From the NCBI GenBank assembly GCA_049324115.1, contig JBMOMN010000038.1, forward strand, positions 1-64,000: a stretch of 64,000 bases of DNA, in the 5' to 3' direction. Below, piece after piece: positions 25,346 through 34,195 of this stretch. The notes below the pieces were generated by a model. It did no database searches. It saw only the letters and a program-made list of their open reading frames with translations, and had not been told where the DNA came from. Positions within the stretch are counted from its first letter, which is position 1. Every line of letters begins with the position of its first letter. Position numbers and translations under genes: made by a program. Source of the DNA: UBA5796 sp040752455 (GTDB lineage Bacteria > Chloroflexota > Anaerolineae > Anaerolineales > Villigracilaceae).

Positions 25346-26392
25346 ATGCCAAACTTCAACTTCCTCACCACCCACGTCGGCTCGGTGCCGCACAAAGACC
25401 CGGTCGGCCTGACCCACCGACTCGCCGGCCTGCTCGACATCCCGGCCTGGCTGCAACTGCCCCGCCGCAACTACCTCGAAAACATCTACACTCAGTACGC
25501 CGCCACCCTGCCCGGCGCGGTCGTGGACGCTGAAAAAGAAAGGGCCGTCATGCGTACCGACGGCCAGACCTTCGAGCAGGAACTCGAAGCCTTCTACCAG
25601 TCCTACCTCGACGACAATCTTGACGACTTCGCCCTGACGCCCGACTGCGCCCTGGGTTTCTTCACCCTGCTGGACGAACTCCGGCCGCGCCCGGTCGAAT
25701 GGGTCAAGGGCCAGGTCATGGGTCCGATCAGTTTCGGGTTGACCGTCACCGACCAAAACCTGCGCGCCAGCCTCTACAACGAGACCCTGGCCGACGCCCT
25801 GGTCAAGCACATGAGCATGAACGCCCGCTGGCAGGTGCAGCAACTGAAAACGGCGGGCAGGAACGTCATCCTGTTCGTGGACGAACCCTACATGGCCTCC
25901 TTCGGCTCGGCCTTCATCAGCCTCAGCCGCGAGCAGGCCCTGGACTACATGAACGAAGTCTACGATGCGGTCCACCGCGAGGGCGGGCTGGTCGGCGTCC
26001 ACTGCTGCGGCAACACCGACTGGGGCCTGCTCCTGGCCTCGAAGGCCGACATCCTCAACCTGGATGCCTACGCCTTCATCGAAAACCTGGCCCTCTACCC
26101 CGACGACCTGCGGGCGTTCCTGGACCGGGGCGGCGCGGTGGCCTGGGGCGTGGTCCCCAATTTCGAGGCCATTCGCGACGTCACCCCCCAAATGCTGGCC
26201 GACCGCCTGCGGACAGGTATCCAGCTCATCTGCGACAGGGCCGCCTCCCGAGGCGTTACCATCCGCCCGGACGAATTCGCCGCCCGCAGCCTGGTCACGC
26301 CCGCCTGCGGCCTGGGGCCAACCACGGTCGAGATCGCCGAGGAAGTCTTCGAGAAAATGGCCGAAATGGGGGAGATTTTACAGAGAGGGTAG
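25346..26392 (+). CDS. MetE/UroD-like TIM-barrel protein (possible methyltransferase)
   Basis: A 348-residue protein of the cobalamin-independent methionine synthase/uroporphyrinogen decarboxylase superfamily. It begins with the family's THVGSVPH and carries the zinc-site-like motif GVHCCGNTDW, followed by DAYAFIENL and a final Cys strand TPACGLGP, supplying His and Cys ligands as in the MetE C-terminal domain. At 348 residues it is like the short archaeal-type MetE catalytic half rather than the 750-residue double-domain enzyme. The natural methyl donor is not predictable; a corrinoid-dependent partner is possible but none is encoded here. Confidence 0.8.
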   Translation: MPNFNFLTTHVGSVPHKDPVGLTHRLAGLLDIPAWLQLPRRNYLENIYTQYAATLPGAVVDAEKERAVMRTDGQTFEQELEAFYQSYLDDNLDDFALTPDCALGFFTLLDELRPRPVEWVKGQVMGPISFGLTVTDQNLRASLYNETLADALVKHMSMNARWQVQQLKTAGRNVILFVDEPYMASFGSAFISLSREQALDYMNEVYDAVHREGGLVGVHCCGNTDWGLLLASKADILNLDAYAFIENLALYPDDLRAFLDRGGAVAWGVVPNFEAIRDVTPQMLADRLRTGIQLICDRAASRGVTIRPDEFAARSLVTPACGLGPTTVEIAEEVFEKMAEMGEILQRG

Positions 26393-26406
26393 AATTGATC
26401 TGGTGA

Positions 26407-26412
26407 TATACT
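26407..26412 (+). promoter_or_regulatory. -10 box of leaderless brnT-like gene
   Basis: TATACT ends six bases before the ATG at 26419. The intervening bases are TTTTTC, so there is no ribosome-binding site. Confidence 0.62.
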
Positions 26413-26418
26413 TTTTTC

Positions 26419-26706
26419 ATGCGCATTGACTTCATCGTTTGCCCTGATGAAATCCTCGACAAACTTTCTCGAAAGCACAATGTTACCGAGCACGAGGCCC
26501 GGCAGGTTCTGCTCAATATGCCGCGCATTCGCTTTGCTGAAAATGGATTCGTAGATGGCGATGATGTCTATGTTGCATTTGGACAAACATTTGGCGGACG
26601 TTATCTATCCGTGTTTTTTGTCTACAAGCCCAATAACAAAACCGCCATCATTATCAGTGCTCGCGATATGAGTCAGAAAGAGCGCAAATCTTATGGACGC
26701 AAATAA
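26419..26706 (+). CDS. BrnT-like toxin
   Basis: A 95-residue protein matching the BrnT RelE-fold layout: KLSRKHNVTEHEARQVL near the start, a short basic strand pair (FGGRYLSVFFVYKP) and the ending IIISARDMSQKERKSYGRK, where family members carry the R-x-x-ER catalytic/RNA-binding residues. BrnT cleaves RNA and is held by BrnA. It overlaps the next gene by 14 bases, the usual toxin-first order for this family. Confidence 0.78.
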   Translation: MRIDFIVCPDEILDKLSRKHNVTEHEARQVLLNMPRIRFAENGFVDGDDVYVAFGQTFGGRYLSVFFVYKPNNKTAIIISARDMSQKERKSYGRK

Positions 26707-27010
26707 AAAAACAAGTTCTGTATCAAAAGCCAGTTCTCTAAAAGAAATGGGGGATTATTGGGATACCCATGACTTTACCGATTTTGATTCGGAAGCCCCG
26801 GACGTCAAGTTCGAAATGACCTGCGCCGTACCCGTAGAAATTGACCTGTTTGCTGAAATCCAAAAGCAGGCCCAACAACGAGGCGTAAGCGTGGAAACAT
26901 TGGTCAACTTGTGGCTGCAACAAAAGGCTGGCGAAAACAAAAGTACCGGTGGTTCAAAAACAAAGTACCGCCAAAAAAGTATACAAAGACAGGTGGCTGA
27001 TAAAAAGTAG
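26693..27010 (+). CDS. BrnA/CopG-like antitoxin
   Basis: A 105-residue partner of the upstream toxin. It has the acidic toxin-binding segment (LKEMGDYWDTHDFTDF) and a C-terminal ribbon-helix-helix-like helix pair (VEIDLFAEIQKQAQQRGVSVETLVNLWLQQK), as in CopG-type antitoxins that bind DNA and autoregulate. Its ATG is inside the last codons of the toxin gene. The WDTHDFTD segment also occurs, as WDEHDLTD, in the protein at 59013. Confidence 0.78.
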   Translation: MDANKKTSSVSKASSLKEMGDYWDTHDFTDFDSEAPDVKFEMTCAVPVEIDLFAEIQKQAQQRGVSVETLVNLWLQQKAGENKSTGGSKTKYRQKSIQRQVADKK

Positions 27011-27044
27011 CCTCACGCGCAACCCAAATTGAGACAGGCCAATT

Positions 27045-27350
27045 ATGCTCATCCAAATCGTCTACCTCGAAGTCAAGCCCGAAAAAATGGACACCTTCAT
27101 CGCTGAAGCCGCCGCCAACGCCCGCGCCAGCCTGTCCGAACCCGGCGTGGTGCGCTTCGACTTCCTCCAGCAGACCGACGCGCCAACCAAATTCATGCTC
27201 TACGAAGTCTACCGCTCGGCGGAAGCCCTCGAAGCTCACCGCCACACTGGGCACTTCAAACGCTGGGTCGAAAAAGGCGTCCCGACCCTGGCCGGTGAGC
27301 GCGTCCGGGTCATGTACCGCAACATCGAGCCTGACGATCAAAATTGGTGA
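27045..27350 (+). CDS. antibiotic-biosynthesis-monooxygenase-fold (ABM) protein
   Basis: A 101-residue dimeric ferredoxin-like protein of the ABM family, which includes YgiN quinol monooxygenase and LsrG. The two typical segments are present: EPGVVRFDFLQQ and KFMLYEVYRSAEALEAHRHTGHFKRW. Members oxidise or isomerise small aromatic or signalling compounds without cofactor. No neighbour gives a hint of substrate. Confidence 0.85.
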   Translation: MLIQIVYLEVKPEKMDTFIAEAAANARASLSEPGVVRFDFLQQTDAPTKFMLYEVYRSAEALEAHRHTGHFKRWVEKGVPTLAGERVRVMYRNIEPDDQNW

Positions 27351-27421
27351 AGAAATTCCCAACCCTGTAACTTCATTGACATCCCCCGGTGGTAAGATAG
27401 GGGATGTCTTTTTTTTTTAAT

Positions 27422-27465
27422 AAACTTCGAAAGTCTCTTTCCGAATACAAAGACTTCCGAAGTTT
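27422..27465. repeat. AAACTTCGGAAGTCT-family hairpin
   Basis: AAACTTCGAAAGTCT (27422-27436) and AGACTTCCGAAGTTT (27451-27465) are inverse with one mismatch; same element as at 15554-15618. A run of T precedes it. It lies between the ABM gene and the acyl-CoA synthetase gene. Confidence 0.75.
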
Positions 27466-27492
27466 TGATCCCACAGATCAAGGATTTACTTC

Positions 27493-30234
27493 ATGCAAAC
27501 CACCCCCTTTACCAGGCCCTCATCTTTCTTCGACCCGGCCCACGATGTATACCGCTACGTGCCGCGCTCCCTGCAACCCATCTTTGCGCCCAAGAACGTG
27601 GCCGTCATCGGCGCGACCGAAAAGGAAGGCAGCGTCGGGCGGACCCTGCTCTGGAACCTGATCAGCAGCCCCTTCGGCGGGGCGGTCTTCCCGGTCAACC
27701 CCAAACGCGACAGCCTGCTCGGCATCAAGGCCTATCCCGACATCCAATCCGTCCCCGACCCGGTGGACCTGGCCATCGTCGTCACTCCCGCCCCGACCAT
27801 CCCCGGCATCATCAGGGATTGCGTCGCAGTCGGCGTGCAGGGCGCGATCGTCATCTCCGCCGGGTTCAAGGAAGTCGGCCCCGCAGGCGCCGACCTGGAA
27901 CGCCAAATTTTAGAGAACGCCCGCACCGGGCGGATGCGCATCATCGGCCCGAACTGCCTGGGCGTGATGAGTCCCATCAGCGGGCTGAACGCCACCTTCG
28001 CAGCCGGGATGGCCCGCAAAGGCAAGGTCGCCTTCATCAGCCAGTCGGGGGCGCTATGCACATCGGTGCTCGACTGGTCGTTCAAGGAAAACGTCGGCTT
28101 CTCGCACTTCGTCTCGGTCGGCTCGATGCTGGACGTGGACTGGGGCGACCTGATCTACCACCTGGGCGACGACCCGCACACCGAAAGCATCGTGATGTAC
28201 ATGGAAACCATCGGGGACGCCCGCTCCTTCCTGTCTGCGGCGCGGGAAGTGGCCCTGGCCAAACCGATCATCGTCATCAAGCCGGGACGAACAGAGGGCG
28301 CGGCCCGGGCGGCCGCCTCCCACACCGGATCCCTGACCGGCTCCGACGAAGTGCTCGACGCGGCTTTCCGCCGCGCCGGTGTCCTGCGGGTCAACAGCAT
28401 CAGCGAGATCTTCTCGATGGCCGAAGTGCTCGGACGCCAGCCCCGGCCCCGGGGTCCGCGCCTGACCATCCTGACCAACGCCGGAGGCCCGGGCGTGATC
28501 GCCACGGACAAGCTCATCACCACCGGCGGCGAACTGGCCGAAGTCTCGCCGGAAACGATGGAGAAGTTGAACGAATTCCTGCCCGCCGCCTGGAGCCACA
28601 ACAACCCGATTGACATCATCGGCGACGCCAGCCCGGAGCGCTACGCCAAATCCCTGGAAGTCGCCGCCCAGGACCCCCACAGCGACGGGCTGCTGGTGAT
28701 CCTGACCCCGCAGGCCATGACCGACCCGACCGCCACCGCCGAGGCGCTCAAGTCCTACGCCAAGACCTACGACAAACCCATCCTGGCTTCCTGGTCGGGC
28801 GGGCAGGAAGTGGCCGCAGGCGAGGCCATCCTGAACAAAGCCGGGATACCGACCTTCGAATATCCCGACGATGCGGCCCAGGCCTTCACTTTCATGTGGC
28901 ATTCCACCTACAACCTGGCCGCCCTGTACGAGACCCCCAGCCTGCCGGACGACGAGGGCGAAAGCCCCGACCGGGAGGCCGCAGCCGGGATCATCGAACA
29001 CGCCCGCACAGGGAAACGCTACCTGCTGACCGAAGCCGAATCGAAACAACTGCTGGCCGCTTACGGCATCCCCACCACGCCGACGCTGATCGCCTCCGCC
29101 CCTGGCGAGGCCGTCGCCGGCGCGGAAAAACTCGGCTACCCGGTGGTGCTCAAACTCCACTCCGAGACCGTCACCCACAAGACCGACGTGGGCGGCGTAA
29201 AACTGAATTTGAATGATGCGGACGCGGTGCGGGAGGCGTTCGAGGCCATCCGCCGGGGGGTGACGGAAAAGGCCGGGGCGGAGCATTTCCTGGGCGTGAC
29301 GGTCCAGCCGATGGTCCGGCTCGAAGGCTACGAATTGATCGTCGGCTCGAGCATTGACCCGCAGTTCGGGCCGGTCTTGCTCTTCGGCACCGGCGGCCAG
29401 CTCGTCGAGGTCTTCAAGGACCGCGCCCTCGGGCTTCCCCCGCTCAACACCACCTTCGCCCGCCGCATGATCGAGCGGACCAAAATCTACGAGGCCCTCA
29501 AAGGCGTGCGCGGCCGCAAGCCGGTGGACCTGGATGCTCTCGAAAAGCTGCTGGTGCGCTTCAGCCAGTTGATCGCCGAGCAGCCTTGGATCAAAGAACT
29601 GGACATCAACCCGCTGATCGCTTCCCCCGAGGGCCTGCTCGCCCTGGATGCCCGCGTGATGTTGCATGAAACCGGCGTCCTCCCCAAACTGGCGATCCGC
29701 CCGTACCCCAGCCAGTACATCTCGAAATGGACGATGAAAGACGGGATCGAAGTGACCATCCGCCCGATCCGGGCCGAGGACGAGCCGCTGATGGCCGACT
29801 TCCACCAGGAACTGTCGGACCGCACCGTGACGATGCGCTACCTGGCCCCGATCCTGCTCGGCGAGCGCGTCACCCACGAACGCCTGGCGCGCATCACCCA
29901 CAACGACTACGACCGCGAGATCGCCCTGGTCGTCGAGGGCGAGGAAAACGGCCGGCAGTCCATTTTCGGGGTGGCCCGCCTGAGCAAACTGCGCGGCACC
30001 GACGAGGAAGCCCGCTTCACCATGCTGATCAGCGACAGGTATCAGGGAAAGGGCCTCGGCCGCGAACTGCTCAAACGGATCATCGAGATCGGGCGCGACG
30101 AAAAGATCAAGCGCATCATCGCCCTGATGGCCCCCGATAACCAGGTCATGCGCCACCTGTTCCGCTCGATGCGCTTCTCGTCCTTCGAGAACGACGAAGT
30201 GAACGGCATGGTCAAGGCGCAGATCGAGTTGTAA
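27493..30234 (+). CDS. ADP-forming acyl-CoA synthetase fused to GNAT acetyltransferase (Pat/PatZ-like)
   Basis: A 913-residue protein with five parts in order: CoA-binding Rossmann domain (about 20-150, KNVAVIGATEKEGSVG), two succinyl-CoA-ligase-like domains, an ATP-grasp domain (about 500-720, LLTEAESKQLLAAYGIPTT), and a GNAT domain (about 748-913, DRYQGKGLGRELLKR). The phospho-histidine expected for active ADP-forming synthetases is present at His277 (SHTGSLTGSD). In enteric PatZ the synthetase part is inactive and the GNAT part acetylates acetyl-CoA synthetase; here both halves could be active. Start ATG 27493 follows AAGGA. It could make ATP from acetyl-CoA or acetylate metabolic enzymes. 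Confidence 0.92.
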   Translation: MQTTPFTRPSSFFDPAHDVYRYVPRSLQPIFAPKNVAVIGATEKEGSVGRTLLWNLISSPFGGAVFPVNPKRDSLLGIKAYPDIQSVPDPVDLAIVVTPAPTIPGIIRDCVAVGVQGAIVISAGFKEVGPAGADLERQILENARTGRMRIIGPNCLGVMSPISGLNATFAAGMARKGKVAFISQSGALCTSVLDWSFKENVGFSHFVSVGSMLDVDWGDLIYHLGDDPHTESIVMYMETIGDARSFLSAAREVALAKPIIVIKPGRTEGAARAAASHTGSLTGSDEVLDAAFRRAGVLRVNSISEIFSMAEVLGRQPRPRGPRLTILTNAGGPGVIATDKLITTGGELAEVSPETMEKLNEFLPAAWSHNNPIDIIGDASPERYAKSLEVAAQDPHSDGLLVILTPQAMTDPTATAEALKSYAKTYDKPILASWSGGQEVAAGEAILNKAGIPTFEYPDDAAQAFTFMWHSTYNLAALYETPSLPDDEGESPDREAAAGIIEHARTGKRYLLTEAESKQLLAAYGIPTTPTLIASAPGEAVAGAEKLGYPVVLKLHSETVTHKTDVGGVKLNLNDADAVREAFEAIRRGVTEKAGAEHFLGVTVQPMVRLEGYELIVGSSIDPQFGPVLLFGTGGQLVEVFKDRALGLPPLNTTFARRMIERTKIYEALKGVRGRKPVDLDALEKLLVRFSQLIAEQPWIKELDINPLIASPEGLLALDARVMLHETGVLPKLAIRPYPSQYISKWTMKDGIEVTIRPIRAEDEPLMADFHQELSDRTVTMRYLAPILLGERVTHERLARITHNDYDREIALVVEGEENGRQSIFGVARLSKLRGTDEEARFTMLISDRYQGKGLGRELLKRIIEIGRDEKIKRIIALMAPDNQVMRHLFRSMRFSSFENDEVNGMVKAQIEL

Positions 30235-30566
30235 GAGAGGTCTCTTCCGTAACAGGCGGGAAAGAGCCTAAACACAAAGTCACACGAAGGCTCTCAAAGG
30301 GAAAAAAGCGCCTTGCCGTAAAGATTTTCCTTCGTTGACTCCCTGGCACCGCCCGCCACGATAGTCCCTGTAGCGGAGCGGAGCGGGAGGGCAGGTGTTG
30401 TGTTCCTTCGTGTTTCAAAAGGTTTTTCCCGTCAAAAACGGGAGAGCCACCTTTTAAAATCTCGGTGCTCTCTGTGCGCTCTGTGGTAAAACGGGTTTCC
30501 ACCCCACTTAATCCTGAAGAGCCATAAAGGTTTTCTTCGTGAACTTCGCGACTTCGCGGTGAAATT
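30235..30566. other. intergenic region between convergent genes, degenerate repeats only
   Basis: No gene is supported here. The sequence contains phrases of a widespread degenerate type: CTCGGTGCTCTCTGTGCGCTCTGTGG (30462 on), and CTTCGTGAACTTCGCGACTTCGCGGTGAAA near 30535-30563. A related CACCACGGAGATCACAGAGACCAC stretch lies inside the coding region at about 34935. No terminator with a T-run was found for either flanking gene. Confidence 0.6.
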
Positions 30567-32027
30567 TCAGATCTTCCTCACATCGTGTGAGCCGCTTTCG
30601 CGCACGCCGGCAGGGGTGATCTCGATGAATTCGGCGTTCTCCTGCAATTCCTGGATGTCGTGCGCCCCGCCGTAACTCAGCCCGGAGCGCAGCCCGCCGA
30701 CCAGTTGGTACAGCACCTCGCTCACGTAGCCACGATAAGGCACGACCGCTTCCACGCCTTCAGGGACCACCTTGTCCCAGTCTTCCGAGTCCTCGGCGCT
30801 CTCGTCCTCGATCCGCTCGGCTTCGCGGCGGCCCATCGTCGCACCCAGGGAGGCCATGCCGCGCACCACCTTGAATTTTTGCCCGTCACGGATCACCGGC
30901 GACCCCGGCGACTCCTCCGTCCCGGCGAACAGGCCGCCGATCATCACCGTTTCGGCCCCGGCTGCCAGCGCCTTGACCATATCCCCGGCCACTTTGACGC
31001 CGCCGTCGCCAATGAGCGGGATGTCGCGGCCCGACTGTCGGACGCCCTCGGCGCTGTCCATGATAGCCGTCAACTGCGGGACGCCGAAACCGGTCACGAT
31101 GCGGGTCGTGCAAATGGACCCGGGACCGATCCCCACTTTGATGGCGTCGGCTCCTGCCTCGGCCAGTTCCCGCGCCCCGTCCACCGAGGCCACGTTCCCG
31201 GCGATGATCTGGGCCTGCGGGAAATGCCGGCGCAGTCTGCCGAGCATGTTGATGCAATGGTCGGCGTGGCCGTGGGCGATGTCGAGCACCAGCACGTCGG
31301 CCCCGGCTTCGAGCAGGGCTTCGGCCCGGGCCATCTCCCGGTCCGTCACGCCGATGGCCGCGCCCACCCGCAGCCGGCCGCGCTCGTCCTGGGCCGCGTG
31401 GGGGAACTTGAGGGGCTTGATCACGTCCCGGGCCGTGACCAACCCGACCAGGGTCCCGTTCGAATCGAGGATGGGCAGCTTTTCGATCCGGTTGTGATAC
31501 AGCAAATCCTGGGCTTCTTCGGGGGTGATCGCCGGTCCGGCGGTGATCAATTTCGAGCGTTCGGTCATCGCCTCCCGCACCCATTTGACCGAGTCCGGGG
31601 CGATCTGCACGTCCCGGTTGGTCAGCATCCCGGCCAGGTTCCGGTCGCCGTCAACGACAATCAGACCGCCGACGTGCAGGCTGTCCATCATCCGGCGGGC
31701 CTCGGCCAGGGTCGCATCCACCGAAATAAAGTAGGGCGTCTCGACCATGAAGCCCTGAGCGCGCTTGACCTGCCTCACCTGGCGGGCCTGCTGTTCGATG
31801 GTCATGAAGCGGTGCAGGATGCCGATGCCCCCGGCCCGGGCCATGGCAATCGCCATCGGCGCTTCGGTGACGGTATCCATGTTGGCGCTGATGACCGGGA
31901 TGTTGAGCCGGATGCAGGCCGTCAGGCGGGTGGAGGTGTTCACAGCCTGGCGCGAAGAAATCGGCGAACGACGCGGCACGAGCAGCACGTCGTCGAATGT
32001 CAAACCTTTGGTTGGGCGGATTTTCAT
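30567..32027 (-). CDS. guaB: IMP dehydrogenase
   Basis: A 486-residue enzyme converting IMP to XMP with NAD, the committed step of GMP synthesis. The TIM barrel carries the catalytic loop GIGPGSICTTRIVTG with the active-site Cys, the phosphate-binding GDGGVK and IGGLFAGTEESPG, and the flap region MGRREAERIEDESAEDSEDWDKVVPEGVE. Two CBS domains (about residues 95-205) sit between the first barrel strands. ATG 32027 has AAGGAGG before it and gives the family N-terminus MKIRPTKGLTFDDVLL; the frame's earlier ATG at 32138 would add 37 residues without homology and is rejected. Confidence 0.97.
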   Translation of the reverse strand: MKIRPTKGLTFDDVLLVPRRSPISSRQAVNTSTRLTACIRLNIPVISANMDTVTEAPMAIAMARAGGIGILHRFMTIEQQARQVRQVKRAQGFMVETPYFISVDATLAEARRMMDSLHVGGLIVVDGDRNLAGMLTNRDVQIAPDSVKWVREAMTERSKLITAGPAITPEEAQDLLYHNRIEKLPILDSNGTLVGLVTARDVIKPLKFPHAAQDERGRLRVGAAIGVTDREMARAEALLEAGADVLVLDIAHGHADHCINMLGRLRRHFPQAQIIAGNVASVDGARELAEAGADAIKVGIGPGSICTTRIVTGFGVPQLTAIMDSAEGVRQSGRDIPLIGDGGVKVAGDMVKALAAGAETVMIGGLFAGTEESPGSPVIRDGQKFKVVRGMASLGATMGRREAERIEDESAEDSEDWDKVVPEGVEAVVPYRGYVSEVLYQLVGGLRSGLSYGGAHDIQELQENAEFIEITPAGVRESGSHDVRKI

Positions 32028-32170
32028 CTCAGCCTCCTTTTCTTGATTCACTTCGATTTTACCCGGCCTGGGCCGAAAAAGACAAAGAACGGCCTGCCTC
32101 TGCCGGTTTCCATAAAAATAGGATAAAATCACTCCCAATTCGTACCCAAAATGTGACGCGGGAGGCAGCC

Positions 32171-34042
32171 ATGCGACGGGTCATTTTTTCGTTACTGGTC
32201 TTTGGCTCGATGTTCATCGTGAGCCTGGGGGCGGTTCACGCCCAGGGCGCGGGGGCGCAGCTCACCATCCTCGACAAGAACGGGGATGCCATTACTTCCC
32301 TGACCGACGGGGACCGGGTCAGCCTGGGCATCCAGCTCGATTCCCCTCTCGATTCAGAAGCTCAAGTGGACTTCCTGCTCGCGGGCGTGGATTCCCCCGT
32401 AGCCGGTTGCCGTCTCGAGGCTGGAGTCAGCGCCTGCCGGAGCGAAGCGTTCTGGACCCTGGGCTGGTTCTGGTCTGCGGACGGGACCCGGCGCCCCCAG
32501 CGCGGCCTCACCGCCCAAATTGACGGCCAGCCGGTCAACGGCAGCCTGAGCCTGACCATCGCGCCGCGCCCGGTGGTGATGGTGCATGGCTTCAACGCCA
32601 ACTTCCACACCTGGGACGCCTACCTCGGCCCGCAGGGGTATCTCGCGACGCTGGGCCTGCGCGGCTACGCCGTCGGCGACGGCCAGGTGGAAGGGGTGAT
32701 GAACACCGGCAGCCTGTCCGATCCCGCCGCCCGGACCAACTCCATCGCCGGGAACGCGGCCATCCTGGGCGAGTACATCGCCAACGTGCAGGAAGCGACC
32801 GGCGCGCAAAAAGTGGACCTGCTGGTCCACAGCATGGGCGGGATGATCTCGCGCTACTACCTCGACCGGCTGATGACCGAGGATAACGTGGCCCAGCTTA
32901 TCATCCTGGGCACGCCCATGGCCGGTTCGGCCTGCGCCAGCCTGCCCGCCTCGTTGGGGCTGCTGCTCCCGGCCACCCTCGAAATCCAGCCGGCGTACAT
33001 GGTCGGGGTCTTCAACCGGCAGATCGTCCGCCGCCAGGGAGTACCGTTCCACGCCCTGGCCGGGACAAAGCTGCAAGACACGGTCGCCTCGCCCTGCACG
33101 CCCGTCCCGTCCGATTTGGTCGTGACCATTGACAGCGTCAAGGCCATCCCGATGCCGGTTCAGGAAATCTCCCTGCTGCACACCGAACTCAACACCGCCC
33201 CGGAAGTTTTCGAGCAATTCGTCACGCCGCTGCTGGAAACCCCGCCGGGGGAGTTCGAGACCGCTGCGGACCCGCCGGCCGGCTCGGTCGCGCCGCTCGA
33301 ACTGCAATTCACCAAAATCTACACCGGGCATCTCGACCCCGGCGAAACCGGTACAGTGACGATTTCGATTGACCCCAACGTGACCGTGGCCAACTTCTCG
33401 CTCTACGACACCTCCCGCTCGCTCGAAGTCCGCGTGACCGGGGCCAGCGGCAACGAGATCGCCCTCGACCCTGAAAAGAACGGCCTGATCCGCGTGGACG
33501 ACCCGTCCACGCTGGTGTATCTCGGCTACGGGTTCAAGCAGCCCAAACCGGGAAAATGGGTCGTCACCCTGCTGACCACCCCCGAAACCCCGCCCGCCGG
33601 CGCGGACTACGCCCTGAGCGCCAACTTCAACGGCGGCGCGACCCTCGCCGCGACCACCAGCCTGACGGTCCCGCGCGTCAACGAGACTGTCACCATCTCG
33701 GCCAATCTGACCGCCGACGGCGCGCCGGTCGCGCTGGGGTCGGCCCAGGCCATCCTCCGCCACCCGGACGGCAGCGCCGACACTCTGGAGATGGCCGTCA
33801 ACGGCAATTCCGCCACGCTGGAAGTCATTCCCCGCTCCAGCGGCATCTACGGCCTCGAAGTGGACGTCACCGCCCTGGCCCCGGACGGCACGGCCATTGA
33901 CCGGGCCGCCTTCCTGAGCTTCGAGGCCCAGCCGCTCAGCGCCGAGTTCCTGATCGTGCGCGGTCTGGCCGGCGCCGGGGCATTGATCGTGCTTGCCGGG
34001 GTCTACCTCGTCTTGCGGGCGCGCAAGAGGCGGGTGGGTTGA
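32171..34042 (+). CDS. secreted, C-terminally membrane-anchored lipase-like alpha/beta hydrolase
   Basis: A 623-residue protein with a signal peptide (MRRVIFSLLVFGSMFIVSLGAVHA), a beta-rich first domain, an alpha/beta hydrolase domain and two more beta domains, ending with a membrane helix and basic tail (AGALIVLAGVYLVLRARKRR). The lipase core is visible: oxyanion-loop HGFNANFHTWD and nucleophile VHSMGG (about residues 220-225), with Asp and His probably in LVVTIDSVKA and SLLHTEL. Family members hydrolyse triglycerides or esters at the cell surface. ATG 32171 follows GGGAGG. It reads divergently from guaB. Confidence 0.85.
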   Translation: MRRVIFSLLVFGSMFIVSLGAVHAQGAGAQLTILDKNGDAITSLTDGDRVSLGIQLDSPLDSEAQVDFLLAGVDSPVAGCRLEAGVSACRSEAFWTLGWFWSADGTRRPQRGLTAQIDGQPVNGSLSLTIAPRPVVMVHGFNANFHTWDAYLGPQGYLATLGLRGYAVGDGQVEGVMNTGSLSDPAARTNSIAGNAAILGEYIANVQEATGAQKVDLLVHSMGGMISRYYLDRLMTEDNVAQLIILGTPMAGSACASLPASLGLLLPATLEIQPAYMVGVFNRQIVRRQGVPFHALAGTKLQDTVASPCTPVPSDLVVTIDSVKAIPMPVQEISLLHTELNTAPEVFEQFVTPLLETPPGEFETAADPPAGSVAPLELQFTKIYTGHLDPGETGTVTISIDPNVTVANFSLYDTSRSLEVRVTGASGNEIALDPEKNGLIRVDDPSTLVYLGYGFKQPKPGKWVVTLLTTPETPPAGADYALSANFNGGATLAATTSLTVPRVNETVTISANLTADGAPVALGSAQAILRHPDGSADTLEMAVNGNSATLEVIPRSSGIYGLEVDVTALAPDGTAIDRAAFLSFEAQPLSAEFLIVRGLAGAGALIVLAGVYLVLRARKRRVG

Positions 34043-34051
34043 TCTAAAAAA

Positions 34052-34182
34052 GGAGTGCAAGCTTCAGCTTGCCGGTTCCCAACGGGCTGAATTCCCAGCG
34101 GGCTGAAGTCCCGGCGGGCCGAAGTCCCGGCGGGCCGAAGTCCCGGCGGGCCGAATTCCCGGCGGACTGAAGTCCGCACTCC
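34052..34182. repeat. array of 16-bp palindromic units between convergent genes
   Basis: Six 16-bp units from 34084: GGGCTGAATTCCCAGC, GGGCTGAAGTCCCGGC, GGGCCGAAGTCCCGGC twice, GGGCCGAATTCCCGGC, then GGACTGAAGTCCGC. Each is self-complementary about GAATTC or GAAGTC. The array is bounded by GGAGTGC (34052-34058) and its inverse GCACTCC (34176-34182). No spacers, so it is not CRISPR. Confidence 0.85.
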
Positions 34183-34195
34183 AGGACTTTCTGAT

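Noticed and set aside
34084..34182. Possible CRISPR array
   Set aside because: Units are 16 bp, palindromic and contiguous, with no spacers and no cas genes.
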